Positions 16,836 through 25,356 of a DNA stretch of 64,000 bases are shown in pieces. The first letter of the stretch is position 1, and every line of letters starts with the position of its first letter. The position numbers were made by a program, and so were the translations under genes. The notes beneath the pieces were generated by a model. It was not told where the DNA came from. It searched no databases and worked only from the letters and a program-made list of their open reading frames with translations. The DNA comes from Pseudonocardia thermophila (GTDB taxonomy: Bacteria > Actinomycetota > Actinomycetes > Mycobacteriales > Pseudonocardiaceae): assembly GCF_900142365.1 (NCBI RefSeq), contig NZ_FRAP01000017.1:62001-126000 (forward strand), given 5' to 3'.

Positions 16836-17474
16836 GTGAAGATCTACGACCTCACCCTCCCCATCCACCCCGACATGCTCCACTGGGGCAAGAAGCCGGA
16901 GATCCACATCGTCGAGTCGATCGAGCGCGGCGACGCGTCCAACGTCACCCGCTGGCTCATCGGCGCGCACACCGGCACCCACGTGGACGCCCCGCACCAC
17001 TTCGTCAACGGCGCGCAGGCGGTCGACGAGATCGAGCTGGAGACCCTGGTCGGGCAGACCGCCGTCGTGGACATGCTGGGGGTCGAGGGCGACATCACCG
17101 TCGACGACCTGGAGGCCGCGGGGGTGCGCGGCAAGGAGCGCGTCCTGTTCAAGACCACCAACTCCGCGCCGGGCGGCCCGCTGCACCTGACCGAGAAGGT
17201 CCCCGACTGGGTGGGCGTGACGCCGGACGCGGCGCAGTGGATCGTCGACAACGGGGTCAAGCTGGTCGGGATCGACTACCTCACCATCGAGGCGCCCTCC
17301 CACACCGACACCTGGAAGACCCACGACGTCCTGCTGCGCGCGGGCGTGATCATCGTCGAGAACCTGGTGCTGACCGACGTCCCCGCGCAGGAGCACTTCA
17401 TGGTGTGCCTCCCGGCGAAGCTGAAGGGCGCCGACGGCGCCTTCGCCCGGACCGTGCTGATCGACCAGGACTGA
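16836..17474 (+). CDS. cyclase-family (kynurenine formamidase-like) metal hydrolase
   Basis: 212 residues, typical for the cyclase/KynB family. The metal-binding motif HxGTHxDxPxH is present as HTGTHVDAPHHF, with His45, His49, Asp51 and His55. GIDYLTIEAP and the final LPAKLKGADGAFARTVLI segment match the family. Members hydrolyse N-formyl or cyclic amide bonds (isatin hydrolase, kynurenine formamidase). GTG at 16836 has ACAGGAGA upstream. It follows the creatininase-like gene by 17 bases and precedes the gamma-glutamyltransferase by 3. Confidence 0.9.
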   Translation: MKIYDLTLPIHPDMLHWGKKPEIHIVESIERGDASNVTRWLIGAHTGTHVDAPHHFVNGAQAVDEIELETLVGQTAVVDMLGVEGDITVDDLEAAGVRGKERVLFKTTNSAPGGPLHLTEKVPDWVGVTPDAAQWIVDNGVKLVGIDYLTIEAPSHTDTWKTHDVLLRAGVIIVENLVLTDVPAQEHFMVCLPAKLKGADGAFARTVLIDQD

Positions 17475-17477
17475 GCG

Positions 17478-18980
17478 GTGCCGACGAAAGCTCACTCGGT
17501 CGCGGTCGCGGCGCCCCACCAGGCGGCGGTGGACGCCGCGGCCGAGGCGGTCGCGGCGGGCGGCTCCCCGGCGGACGCCGCCGTCGCTGCGGCCGCCGTC
17601 CTCGCGGTCGTCTACCCCCACCAGTGCTCGCTGGGCGGCGACCTGATCGCGCTGGCCCGCCCTGCCGGCACCGGCGAGGTGCACGCGGTGCTCTCCGCCG
17701 GCGCGGCCCCGCGGAACATCGACGTCGCAGCGCTGCGCGCGGCGAGCGACCGCATGCCGCCGGGCGGGCCGCTGTCCGTGACGGTGCCGGGCGCGGTCGC
17801 GGGCCTGCGGGAGATCTCCCGGCGCTGGGGGCAGCTCGCCTGGGCCGACCTGCTCCGCTCGGCGATCCGCTTGGCCCGGGACGGTGCCCCGGTGAGCGCC
17901 GGGATGGCCCGCGCGATCCGGTCCCGCGCCGAGGTCCTCGACCGCGACCCCGGGCTCGCGGCGCTGGTGCGGCCCGGCGGCCGGTCACTGTCGGAGGGAG
18001 AGCGGTTCGTCCAGCCGGCGCTCGCCCGGACGCTGGAGCGGGTCGCAGAGGATCCCGACGGCTTCTACCGCGGCGCGCTCGCCGCCGACGTCGCCGCGGG
18101 GCTGGCCGCCCTCGGCTCCCCGGTCGACGCCGACGACCTGGCCGCGCACGAAGCTGAGGTCACCCGGCCGCTGACGGCCGAGCGCGCCGGGAGCCGCTGG
18201 TTCGTCGCGCCGCCCCCGAGCCAGGGTGCGCTGTTCCTCGCCGCGCTCACCGGGGCCCCCGACGGGACCCCGGCCGCCCTGGTGCGCAGCGCTCGCGCCG
18301 CCGAGCTGGCGCGCGACGCCCACCTCGGCGATCCGCGGGGCGGCCCGATCGACGTCGACGCGCTGCTCGCCGGGCGGTCCGAGCCGGGCGCCGCTCACCC
18401 GGTGCCGGTCGCGGCCGGGGACACGGTCGCGGTGACCGCCGTCGGCACCGACGGCACCGCGGTCTCACTGATCATGAGCGTCTACCAGAGCTTCGGCGCC
18501 GGGATCATGGACCCCGCCACCGGGCTGATCTTCCACAACCGCGGCTCCGCGTTCCGGCTCGAGGCCGGCCACCCCGGCGTGGTCGGCCCGGGGGTGCGGC
18601 CGCCGCACACGCTCTGCCCGGTGATCGGCCAGGCCGACGGCATCGTGGTGGCGCTGGGTTGCCAGGGCGGCCGGGCTCAGCCGTGGATCCTCGCCCAGGT
18701 GGCCGACGGCACGGTGACGTCCGACGACCTGACCGGGCTCGTCGGGCGGCCGCGCTGGGTGATCGGATCGCGCGAGTTGGGCCGGCAGCGGCCGACGCTG
18801 ATGGCTGAGCCGGGAGCGCCCGAGGCGGCGGCCGAAGCCGCCCGCGAGCTGGGGCTGGACGTGGCCGCCTGGCCGGGACCGGACGACGACGCCGGGCACG
18901 TGCAGGTCGCCCGGGTGCGCGGTGGCATCCTCGACGCGGCGAGCGACCCGCGTGCGGACGGACGGGCGGTCGTGGCGTGA
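17478..18980 (+). CDS. gamma-glutamyltransferase-family protein
   Basis: 500 residues, shorter than the classical 560-580 enzyme and without a signal peptide, so cytoplasmic. The N-terminal HQAAVDAAAEAVAAGGSPADAAVAA and LGGD segments are typical. The autoprocessing/nucleophile threonine is probably Thr316 in GDTVAVTAVGTDGTAVS, where classical enzymes read TTHxSVVDxxGNAV; the TH part is altered. FGAGIMDPATGLIFHNRG is a clear family match. It would hydrolyse or transfer gamma-glutamyl groups, or a related amide. GTG at 17478; the stop overlaps the next gene (GTGA). Confidence 0.85.
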   Translation: MPTKAHSVAVAAPHQAAVDAAAEAVAAGGSPADAAVAAAAVLAVVYPHQCSLGGDLIALARPAGTGEVHAVLSAGAAPRNIDVAALRAASDRMPPGGPLSVTVPGAVAGLREISRRWGQLAWADLLRSAIRLARDGAPVSAGMARAIRSRAEVLDRDPGLAALVRPGGRSLSEGERFVQPALARTLERVAEDPDGFYRGALAADVAAGLAALGSPVDADDLAAHEAEVTRPLTAERAGSRWFVAPPPSQGALFLAALTGAPDGTPAALVRSARAAELARDAHLGDPRGGPIDVDALLAGRSEPGAAHPVPVAAGDTVAVTAVGTDGTAVSLIMSVYQSFGAGIMDPATGLIFHNRGSAFRLEAGHPGVVGPGVRPPHTLCPVIGQADGIVVALGCQGGRAQPWILAQVADGTVTSDDLTGLVGRPRWVIGSRELGRQRPTLMAEPGAPEAAAEAARELGLDVAAWPGPDDDAGHVQVARVRGGILDAASDPRADGRAVVA

Positions 18981-20479
18981 GCGGCCTGATCATCCGCGGG
19001 GACGTCCACACGCGTGATCCCGGGTGCCCGCGCGTGGAGGCGGTCGGCATCGCGGGCGGGACGATCGCGGCCCTGGGGACCGCGGCGGAGGCCGCCGCTG
19101 CGCTGCCCGGCGCCGAACTGCTGGACCTCGGCGGGCACGTCCTGCCGGGGTTCGTCGACACCCACGTGCACGCCCAGTGGCTCGGCCGGAGCCTCTCGTG
19201 GCTGGTGCTGGACGACGCCACGTCGATCGGCGAGATCCAGCGGCGGCTGCGGGCCGCCGCCGACGCCGAGCCGGGGGACACCTGGATCCAGGGCGATGCC
19301 GGGTTCTCGATCACCGATCTCGCCGAGGGGCGGCTGCCGACGGCCGACGAGCTGGAGGCGGCGGTACCGGGGCGACCGGTGTTCCTGGATCGGCGCGGGC
19401 ACGACGCGCTGATCAACCGCACGGCGGCGCGCATCGCCGGGCTCGGCGACGACCACGACGGCCTGCTCCAGGAGCACGCCCAGGTGGACCGGGTCCGCCG
19501 GCACGTCCCCGCGCCGGACGAGGCGACCCGCCGCCGCTGGGTGGCGGCCGGAACGGCGGAGCTGCGCCGGCACGGCATCACCCGCGCTCAGGACCCTGCG
19601 GTGACCGCGGACGACTTCGACGTGTGGGTGGACGCCCACCGCCGCGGTGAGGTGCACGTGCGGATGACGCTGATGCCGCTGGGCGGCCCCGACGTGGCCC
19701 CGCAGGCGCTGCACGCCCGCGCCGCGCAGGCGCTCGCCGGGGTCGACCCGGCGTTCCTGGCACGGGGCCCGGCGAAGCTGTTCCTCGACGGCGGCGGCTC
19801 GCTGGGCACCGCGATGCGGCACCGGCCGTGGCCGCGGACCGGCAGCAGCGGCGTGCAGTCCACCCCCACCGAGACGCTGCGCGCCTACGCGGCGCACGCG
19901 GCGGCGACGGGGGAGGGGCTGGGCGTCCACGCGGTGGGCGACGCGGCGATCGACCTGGTCGTGGACGTGGCGATCGAGACCGGCGCCTGCCGCAGCGTCC
20001 ACCTCATCCACGCCTACCTCGCGCCCACCGACGCGGCGATCCGCCGCTGCGCGGAGCACGGCATCGCCGTCTCGGCGCACCCCGCGCTGTACTGGCAGGT
20101 CGGCCCCGACCTGCTCGACCAGCTGCCCGAGGAGGAAGTGGCCGCCAGCAACCCGCTGCGGCGCTGGCTGGACGCCGGCGTCACGGTGCTGGGCGGGTCC
20201 GACGCCCCGGGCCCGCCGGTCGGTGTGCTGTTCGGGATGTGGCAGGCCCGCAGCCGCCGGGTGCGCGGGCACGAGGAGCCGCTGGGCCCCGAGCTCGCCG
20301 TGAGCGCCGAGGAGGCGCTGGCGATGTTCACCCCCGATCCGCTGCGGGTCGGTGGTCCGGCGGACCTGGCGGTGATCGACGTCGATCCGCTGCACCCGGA
20401 CCCCGGCGCGCTGCTCGACGGGAGCGTGCTGGCCACGGTCGTCGCCGGCCGGGTCACCGAGTTCCCACAGGCTGCATGA
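18977..20479 (+). CDS. amidohydrolase-3-family (YtcJ-like) hydrolase
   Basis: 500 residues. The metal-binding DTHVH is intact (His63, His65) after the small N-terminal beta domain, and the distal His/Asp ligands are visible in GVHAVGDAAID, VHLIHAYL and VLGGSDAPGPP. YtcJ-like enzymes hydrolyse N-substituted formamides or cyclic amides; substrates are poorly known. Unlike the amidohydrolase at 14769, this one keeps the first-strand His pair. GTG at 18977 overlaps the transferase stop. The stop codon itself falls in a small palindrome (20479-20495). Confidence 0.87.
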   Translation: MSGLIIRGDVHTRDPGCPRVEAVGIAGGTIAALGTAAEAAAALPGAELLDLGGHVLPGFVDTHVHAQWLGRSLSWLVLDDATSIGEIQRRLRAAADAEPGDTWIQGDAGFSITDLAEGRLPTADELEAAVPGRPVFLDRRGHDALINRTAARIAGLGDDHDGLLQEHAQVDRVRRHVPAPDEATRRRWVAAGTAELRRHGITRAQDPAVTADDFDVWVDAHRRGEVHVRMTLMPLGGPDVAPQALHARAAQALAGVDPAFLARGPAKLFLDGGGSLGTAMRHRPWPRTGSSGVQSTPTETLRAYAAHAAATGEGLGVHAVGDAAIDLVVDVAIETGACRSVHLIHAYLAPTDAAIRRCAEHGIAVSAHPALYWQVGPDLLDQLPEEEVAASNPLRRWLDAGVTVLGGSDAPGPPVGVLFGMWQARSRRVRGHEEPLGPELAVSAEEALAMFTPDPLRVGGPADLAVIDVDPLHPDPGALLDGSVLATVVAGRVTEFPQAA

Positions 20480-20495
20480 CGACCCGACGGGTCGT
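20479..20495. promoter_or_regulatory. 17-base palindrome between amidohydrolase and aldehyde dehydrogenase
   Basis: ACGACCCG (20479-20486) and CGGGTCGT (20488-20495) flank a single A, giving a perfect inverted repeat just after the amidohydrolase stop and 20 bases before the next start. It could be a weak RNA hairpin or a protein-binding site. Confidence 0.4.
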
Positions 20496-20515
20496 GTGAA
20501 GGAGTTGAAGACGAC

Positions 20516-21976
20516 GTGCGCACCGAACTCCCGCCCCTGCCCGAGCTGCACGGGCTGTTCATCGACGGTTCCTGGGTGCCGGGCGAGGAGCACTTCGAAG
20601 TGGTCGACCCCGCGACCGAGGAGGTGCTCACGCGCGCGGCGCAGGCCACGACCGAACAGGTCGACCGCGCGGTGCGCGCCGCGCGGACGGCGTTCGAGGA
20701 GGGCCGCTGGACCGGGCCGGCCCCGCTGCACCGCACCGCGGTGCTGACCCGGATCGCCGAGCTGTTGGAGGAGCACCACGAGGAGCTGGCCGTCCTGGAG
20801 ACCCGGGACAACGGCAAGCCGATCGAGCGCGCCCGCCAGGACGTGCAGAACAGCATCAACACGTTCCGCCACTTCGCCGGCGCACCGGGACGGCTGTACG
20901 GGCGGACGATCCCGGTCAGCTCCCCCGGACAGCACCACGTCTACGTCACGCCCGAACCGGCCGGGGTCGCCGCGTTGATCCTGCCGTGGAACTTCCCGAT
21001 CATGACCGGGGCGTTCAAGATCGCCCCGGCGCTCGCGGCCGGGTGCTCGGTGGTGGTGAAGCCCGCCGAGCAGACCCCGCTCACGATGCTGCGGCTCGCC
21101 GCGCTCGTCGCCGAGGCCGGGGTGCCCGACGGGGTGTTCAACGTCGTGACCGGCGACGGCCGGGTCGGCGCGGCGCTCGTCGCCCACCCCGGGGTCGACA
21201 AGGTCAGCTTCACCGGCTCGACGGAGGTCGGCCGGCTGGTGGCTGAGGCGGCTGGGCGCCGGCTCACCCCGGTGACGCTGGAGCTCGGCGGCAAGAGCGC
21301 CAACATCGTGTTCGCCGACGCTGATCTCGACGCGGCGGTGACCACGGCGATTCGGGCCTCGTTCGGGCACTCCGGCCAGATGTGCACCGCGGGCAGCAGG
21401 CTCCTGGTGCAGTCGTCGATCGCCGCGGAGTTCCGGGAGCGGTTCGCCACCGCGGCGCGCGAGGTCCCGATGGGTGATGGGCTCAGCGGCGGTATCTCGG
21501 TCGGGCCGTTGGTGTCGGCCGAGCAGCGCGCCCGCGTGCTGTCCTACGTCGAGAAGGGCACTGCTGAGGGCGCTGAGCTGCTGGTCGGCGGCGGCACCCG
21601 GAAGGAGCGCTTCCCGGTCGGGTTCTACGTCGAGCCCACCGTGTTCACCGGGGTGCGCAACGACATGGTGATCGCCCGCGAGGAGATCTTCGGGCCGGTC
21701 GTGTGCGTGGTGGAGTTCGCCGACGAGGACGAGGCCGTCGCGATCGCGAACGACTCCGCGTACGGGCTGGCGGCCGGGGTGTGGACCCGGGACCTGGCCA
21801 GGGCGCACCGGATCGCGGCGCGGCTGCGGGTCGGGACCACGTGGGTCAACACCTACAACGTCTTCGATCCCGCGCTGCCGTTCGGCGGGTTCAAGGACAG
21901 TGGGATCGGCCGTGACCTGGGTGACGAGGCGCTGCTCGGGTTCACGCGGTCGCGCGCCGTGGTCGTCGGGCTCTGA
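20516..21976 (+). CDS. aldehyde dehydrogenase family protein
   Basis: 486 residues, full length. The general base Glu256 is in LELGGKSANIVFADADLDAA and the nucleophile Cys290 in GHSGQMCTAGSRLL; the cofactor region ILPWNFP and FTGSTEVGRLV are intact. It oxidises an aldehyde to the acid with NAD(P)+ in the cytoplasm. GTG at 20516 follows a GAAGGAG ribosome site. It is the last gene of the operon, 36 bases after the amidohydrolase. It could process the aldehyde released by the copper amine oxidase encoded at 23373, which has the same operator arrangement upstream of its unit. Confidence 0.93.
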   Translation: MRTELPPLPELHGLFIDGSWVPGEEHFEVVDPATEEVLTRAAQATTEQVDRAVRAARTAFEEGRWTGPAPLHRTAVLTRIAELLEEHHEELAVLETRDNGKPIERARQDVQNSINTFRHFAGAPGRLYGRTIPVSSPGQHHVYVTPEPAGVAALILPWNFPIMTGAFKIAPALAAGCSVVVKPAEQTPLTMLRLAALVAEAGVPDGVFNVVTGDGRVGAALVAHPGVDKVSFTGSTEVGRLVAEAAGRRLTPVTLELGGKSANIVFADADLDAAVTTAIRASFGHSGQMCTAGSRLLVQSSIAAEFRERFATAAREVPMGDGLSGGISVGPLVSAEQRARVLSYVEKGTAEGAELLVGGGTRKERFPVGFYVEPTVFTGVRNDMVIAREEIFGPVVCVVEFADEDEAVAIANDSAYGLAAGVWTRDLARAHRIAARLRVGTTWVNTYNVFDPALPFGGFKDSGIGRDLGDEALLGFTRSRAVVVGL

Positions 21977-22023
21977 GGCGCAGCCCACCATGAAGATCCG
22001 AACCCGAGGGACACATCTAGGCT

Positions 22024-22058
22024 TACAATGGATCCATATTTTTAAAGTTTGGATCCTA
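22024..22058 (+). promoter_or_regulatory. -10 box and twin GGATCC-centred operators
   Basis: TACAAT at 22024-22029 is a good -10 box; no clear -35 is seen. ATGGATCCAT (22028-22037, perfect palindrome) overlaps it, and TTGGATCCTA (22049-22058) lies 21 bp downstream centre to centre, next to the ribosome site. The AT-rich stretch between them is unusual in this GC-rich sequence. Same layout as at 8373-8402. Confidence 0.6.
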
Positions 22059-22069
22059 AGGGTGGTGTG

Positions 22070-23314
22070 GTGACGGTGCCGGGGCAGGAGTCGGCGGACT
22101 TGATCGACGTCGCTCTCGAGCGCGCCCGGACCCGCGGCGTGGCGTTCACCCGCCACTTCAACGCCGCAGGCTCGGCGCTGCCGAGCGTCGGGGTCGTGCG
22201 CGCCGTCGTCGACCACCTGCGCCGTGAGGAGGAGGAAGGCGGCTACGAGGCCGCGGCGGCGGTGCGGCCCCAGGTGGAGGAGATCTACGACCTCGCCGCC
22301 CGCGTCCTCGGCTGCCACCGGGACGAGATCGCGCTGGTCGACAGCGCCTCGACCGGGCTGCGCGTGGTCGTCGACGCCCTGGACGTCGGGCCGGGGCACC
22401 GCTTCCTCGTCAGCCGCTCCACGTACGTCAGCCACGCGCTGCACCTGATGAGCCTCGCCGCCCGGGTCGGTGCCGAGCTGTCGGTGCTGCCCACCGCCCA
22501 GGACGGGTCGGTCGATCTCGCGGTGCTGCGCGACCTGCTCGCGCAGGCGGGCGATCGCCGCGACGTCGTGTGCGTCGCGCACGTGCCCACCTCGTCCGGG
22601 CTGGTGGAGCCGGTCGCCGAGATCGGGGAGCTGGCCCGCCGACACGGCGCGCTCTACGTCCTCGACGCCACGCAGTCGGTCGGGCAGCTGCCGGTGGACG
22701 TCGCCGCGATCGGCTGCGACGCGCTGGCCACGACCGGCCGGAAGTTCCTCCGAGCACCGCGCGGTACAGGCGTGCTGTACGTGCGGCGGCGGTTGATCGA
22801 ACAGTTGGAACCGGCTGCGCCCGACGTGCGCGGGGCGGAGTGGACGGGCGACCACGAGTGGGAGCTCGTCCCGACCGCGCGCCGCTTCGAGACCTTCGAG
22901 TGCTCCACCGCGGCGCGGCTCGGCCTCGGCGTGGCGCTGCGGGAGCTGCTCGATCGCGGGGTGCCGGCGACGGCCGCGCACCTCGCGACGATGACCGAGC
23001 GGCTGCGCAGCGGACTCGCGGCCATCGAAGGGGTCACGGTGCAGGACCCCAAGGCCGCGGCGTCGGCGATCGTCACGTTCACCGTCGACGGCGCGGAGCC
23101 GGATCGCGTCAAGGAGCGGCTCGCGCGCCACCGGATCAAGGTGGTGACCGTCCCGGCCGGGCACGGGCAGTGGGACCTGGGTTTTCGCAAGCTCGGCGCC
23201 GTGGTGCGGGCGTCGCTGCACGTCTACAACGACGAGCACGAGGTGGCCGCGATGCTGGACGTGGTCGAGGCGATCGCGCGCGAGGCGCGGCAACCGGCGG
23301 GGAGGACGCGATGA
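22070..23314 (+). CDS. class V aminotransferase-fold PLP enzyme
   Basis: 414 residues. The PLP Lys is in ATTGRKFLRAPRGTGVLYV, and DATQSVGQLPVDV carries the Asp that holds the pyridine nitrogen. The fold group includes cysteine desulfurases, isopenicillin N epimerase-like proteins and kynureninase-like lyases; no Cys-containing desulfurase active-site loop is evident, so a lyase, epimerase or transaminase role is more likely. GTG at 22070 is preceded by AAGGGTGG; an in-frame TTG at 22049 lies inside the operator and is less likely. It leads a short operon ending with the amine oxidase. Confidence 0.85.
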   Translation: MTVPGQESADLIDVALERARTRGVAFTRHFNAAGSALPSVGVVRAVVDHLRREEEEGGYEAAAAVRPQVEEIYDLAARVLGCHRDEIALVDSASTGLRVVVDALDVGPGHRFLVSRSTYVSHALHLMSLAARVGAELSVLPTAQDGSVDLAVLRDLLAQAGDRRDVVCVAHVPTSSGLVEPVAEIGELARRHGALYVLDATQSVGQLPVDVAAIGCDALATTGRKFLRAPRGTGVLYVRRRLIEQLEPAAPDVRGAEWTGDHEWELVPTARRFETFECSTAARLGLGVALRELLDRGVPATAAHLATMTERLRSGLAAIEGVTVQDPKAAASAIVTFTVDGAEPDRVKERLARHRIKVVTVPAGHGQWDLGFRKLGAVVRASLHVYNDEHEVAAMLDVVEAIAREARQPAGRTR

Positions 23315-23376
23315 CGACCCGCGGCGGCCGGGACCGGTTCGGCCCCCTCGGCACCACTGTGGGAGGAGACGGATGA
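23311..23376 (+). CDS. possible 21-residue bridging ORF
   Basis: ATG at 23311 overlaps the stop of the PLP enzyme (ATGA) and has GGGGAGGA just upstream. The 21-codon frame ends with a TGA at 23374-23376 that overlaps the ATG of the amine oxidase (ATGA at 23373). It therefore spans the gap exactly. The peptide is Gly/Thr/Arg-rich with no recognised domain. It may serve only to pass ribosomes to the next gene, or may be chance. Confidence 0.35.
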   Translation: MTTRGGRDRFGPLGTTVGGDG

Positions 23377-25313
23377 GCAGGCACTGGAGCGACCCCCTGA
23401 CCGAGGCCGAGCTGACGGAGGTGGTCGAGCTCATCAAGGCCGATCCACGGGTCGGGTCGCGGCCGCGTTTCTGGGGCGTCGCGGTGGAGGAGTCGCTGGC
23501 GCGCTCCCTCGCCGACGACCAGGGGCGCCCGGTCCGGGCGGTCGTCCTCAACCCCGACACGCACCAGGCGTGGGAGGTCACCGGGTGGACCTCCGGAACG
23601 GATCGCACGGCCTCCCTCGGGTCGTGGTCGGCCGTGGACAACCGGCGGGTGGGCATCTCCTCGGAGGAGGCCCGCATGGCCGCCCAGGCCTGCCGTGAGG
23701 ATCCCCGGTTCCAGCAAGCGCTGAAGAAGCGCGGCATCGACGATCCCTCGAAGGTGTGGGTCGACCCGGAGTCGATCACCGGCTTCGAGCCGCCGGAGTA
23801 CGCCGACCGCAGGCTGGCCTGGGGTTCGGTCTGGCTGACCGAGGGTGAGCGCGACAACGGCTACGCCCGTCCGGTGGCCGGCCTCGTCCCGATCATCGAC
23901 CTGGAGCGGCTGGAGATCGTCGAGATCGAGGACCACGGGGTCTTCCCGATGGCCCCCGAGCACGGCAACTACGCCGAGGGCGTGTGGGGGCCGCCGCGCG
24001 AGGTGGCGCCGCTGGAGATCATCCAGCCGGATGGCCCCGGCTTCTCGATCGACGGCTACCAGGTCACCTGGCAGAACTGGCAGTTCCGGATCGGCTTCAC
24101 CCACCGCGAGGGCATGGTCCTGCACGACGTCGTCTACCGGGACGGTGACGATGTCCGGCCCGTCATGAAGCGCGCCGCGGTGAGCGACATGTACGTGCCC
24201 TACCTCGACCCCGACCCGACGGCGTACCGGAAGAACTTCTTCGACTGGGGCGAGTACGGGGCCGGGCCGCTGGCCCCGTCGCTCGAGCTGGGCTGCGACT
24301 GCCTGGGCGAGATCCGCTACTTCGACGCGGGCGTGATCAACGGGCACGGCGAGCCCCGCACGATCAAGAACGCGGTGTGCCTCCACGAGGAGGACTACTC
24401 GGTCCTGTGGAAGCACGTGAACAGCCGCACCGGCCACGGCGAGGTGCGCCGCTGCCGCCGCCTGGTGGTGTCGTTCTGGGCCACGGTCGCGAACTACGAC
24501 TACGGCTTCTACTGGAACTTCTACCAGGACGGCATGATCGACCTGGAGATCAAGCTCACCGGGATCATGTCCGTCTCGGGCATCGCCGACGGGCAGAAGC
24601 CGGAGTACGGGCGGCTGGTCGCGCCCAACGTGCAGGCGCCCAACCACCAGCACTACTTCGGGCTGCGCCTGGACATGGCCGTCGACGGTCCGCTCAACAG
24701 GCTGTTCGAGGTGCACGCCGAACTCGAGCAGGACGACGCGCTCAACCCGTACGGCAACGCGTGCCGGATGGTGCGCACGCCGATCCGCCGCGAGAGCGAG
24801 GCTGCGCGCAGCACCGACCCGGCCCGGGCGGTGCACTGGCGGGTGGAGTCCACCACGCGCGTCAACCGGTTCGGCGACCCCACGGCGTACCGGATCGCGC
24901 TGCCGAACACTGCGCGCCTGTACGCCCGGGAGGGCAGCGTCGCCGCGCGGAAGGCGCCGTTCGTCGCCAAGCAGCTGTGGGCGAGCGCGTACGACCCGCA
25001 GCAGCGGTTCATCGCCGGCGAGTACCCGAACCAGGGTGCGCTCGGCGACGACGGCGTCCACGTCTGGCAGCAGGCCGACCGCGACCTGGACGGCGCGGAG
25101 CTGGTGCTGTGGCCGGTCGTCGGTGTGCACCACGATCCGCGTCCCGAGGAGTGGCCGATCATGGCGGTCCACCGGATCGGGTTCCGGCTCGAGCCCGACG
25201 GGTTCTTCGACCGCAACCCGTCCCTCGATCTGCCCCGCTCGCGCTCGACCCACTCCACCGACGGCTCGCACTGCTGCAGCGCCGAGCCGGCGGGAGGTGC
25301 GGCGACGGCGTGA
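23373..25313 (+). CDS. copper-containing primary amine oxidase
   Basis: 646 residues, close to the 640 of actinobacterial phenylethylamine/histamine-type oxidases. The tyrosine that becomes the TPQ cofactor is Tyr375 in TVANYDYGF; the catalytic Asp is Asp291 in FFDWGEY, 84 residues before it as in known enzymes; the copper His ligands are His425 and His427 (HQHYF) and His586 or His587 near the C terminus. It oxidises a primary amine to an aldehyde with release of ammonia and hydrogen peroxide. No signal peptide, so cytoplasmic. ATG at 23373 follows GGGAGGAG. The product could be oxidised by the aldehyde dehydrogenase at 20516. Confidence 0.95.
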   Translation: MSRHWSDPLTEAELTEVVELIKADPRVGSRPRFWGVAVEESLARSLADDQGRPVRAVVLNPDTHQAWEVTGWTSGTDRTASLGSWSAVDNRRVGISSEEARMAAQACREDPRFQQALKKRGIDDPSKVWVDPESITGFEPPEYADRRLAWGSVWLTEGERDNGYARPVAGLVPIIDLERLEIVEIEDHGVFPMAPEHGNYAEGVWGPPREVAPLEIIQPDGPGFSIDGYQVTWQNWQFRIGFTHREGMVLHDVVYRDGDDVRPVMKRAAVSDMYVPYLDPDPTAYRKNFFDWGEYGAGPLAPSLELGCDCLGEIRYFDAGVINGHGEPRTIKNAVCLHEEDYSVLWKHVNSRTGHGEVRRCRRLVVSFWATVANYDYGFYWNFYQDGMIDLEIKLTGIMSVSGIADGQKPEYGRLVAPNVQAPNHQHYFGLRLDMAVDGPLNRLFEVHAELEQDDALNPYGNACRMVRTPIRRESEAARSTDPARAVHWRVESTTRVNRFGDPTAYRIALPNTARLYAREGSVAARKAPFVAKQLWASAYDPQQRFIAGEYPNQGALGDDGVHVWQQADRDLDGAELVLWPVVGVHHDPRPEEWPIMAVHRIGFRLEPDGFFDRNPSLDLPRSRSTHSTDGSHCCSAEPAGGAATA

Positions 25314-25321
25314 CGGGGTGG

Positions 25322-25356
25322 CCCGGCCTGGCCGAAGGCCCACCGGCCAGGCCGGG
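25322..25356. terminator. stem-loop terminator behind the amine oxidase
   Basis: CCCGGCCTGGCCG (25322-25334) and CGGCCAGGCCGGG (25344-25356) form a perfect 13-bp stem with a 9-base loop, 8 bases after the stop. No T tract. Confidence 0.75.

Noticed and set aside
18677..23857. 1726-codon open frame on the minus strand
   Set aside because: It runs antisense to five well-supported + strand genes, has strongly biased His/Arg/Pro/Gly composition and no family motifs; it is a product of third-position GC in the real genes.
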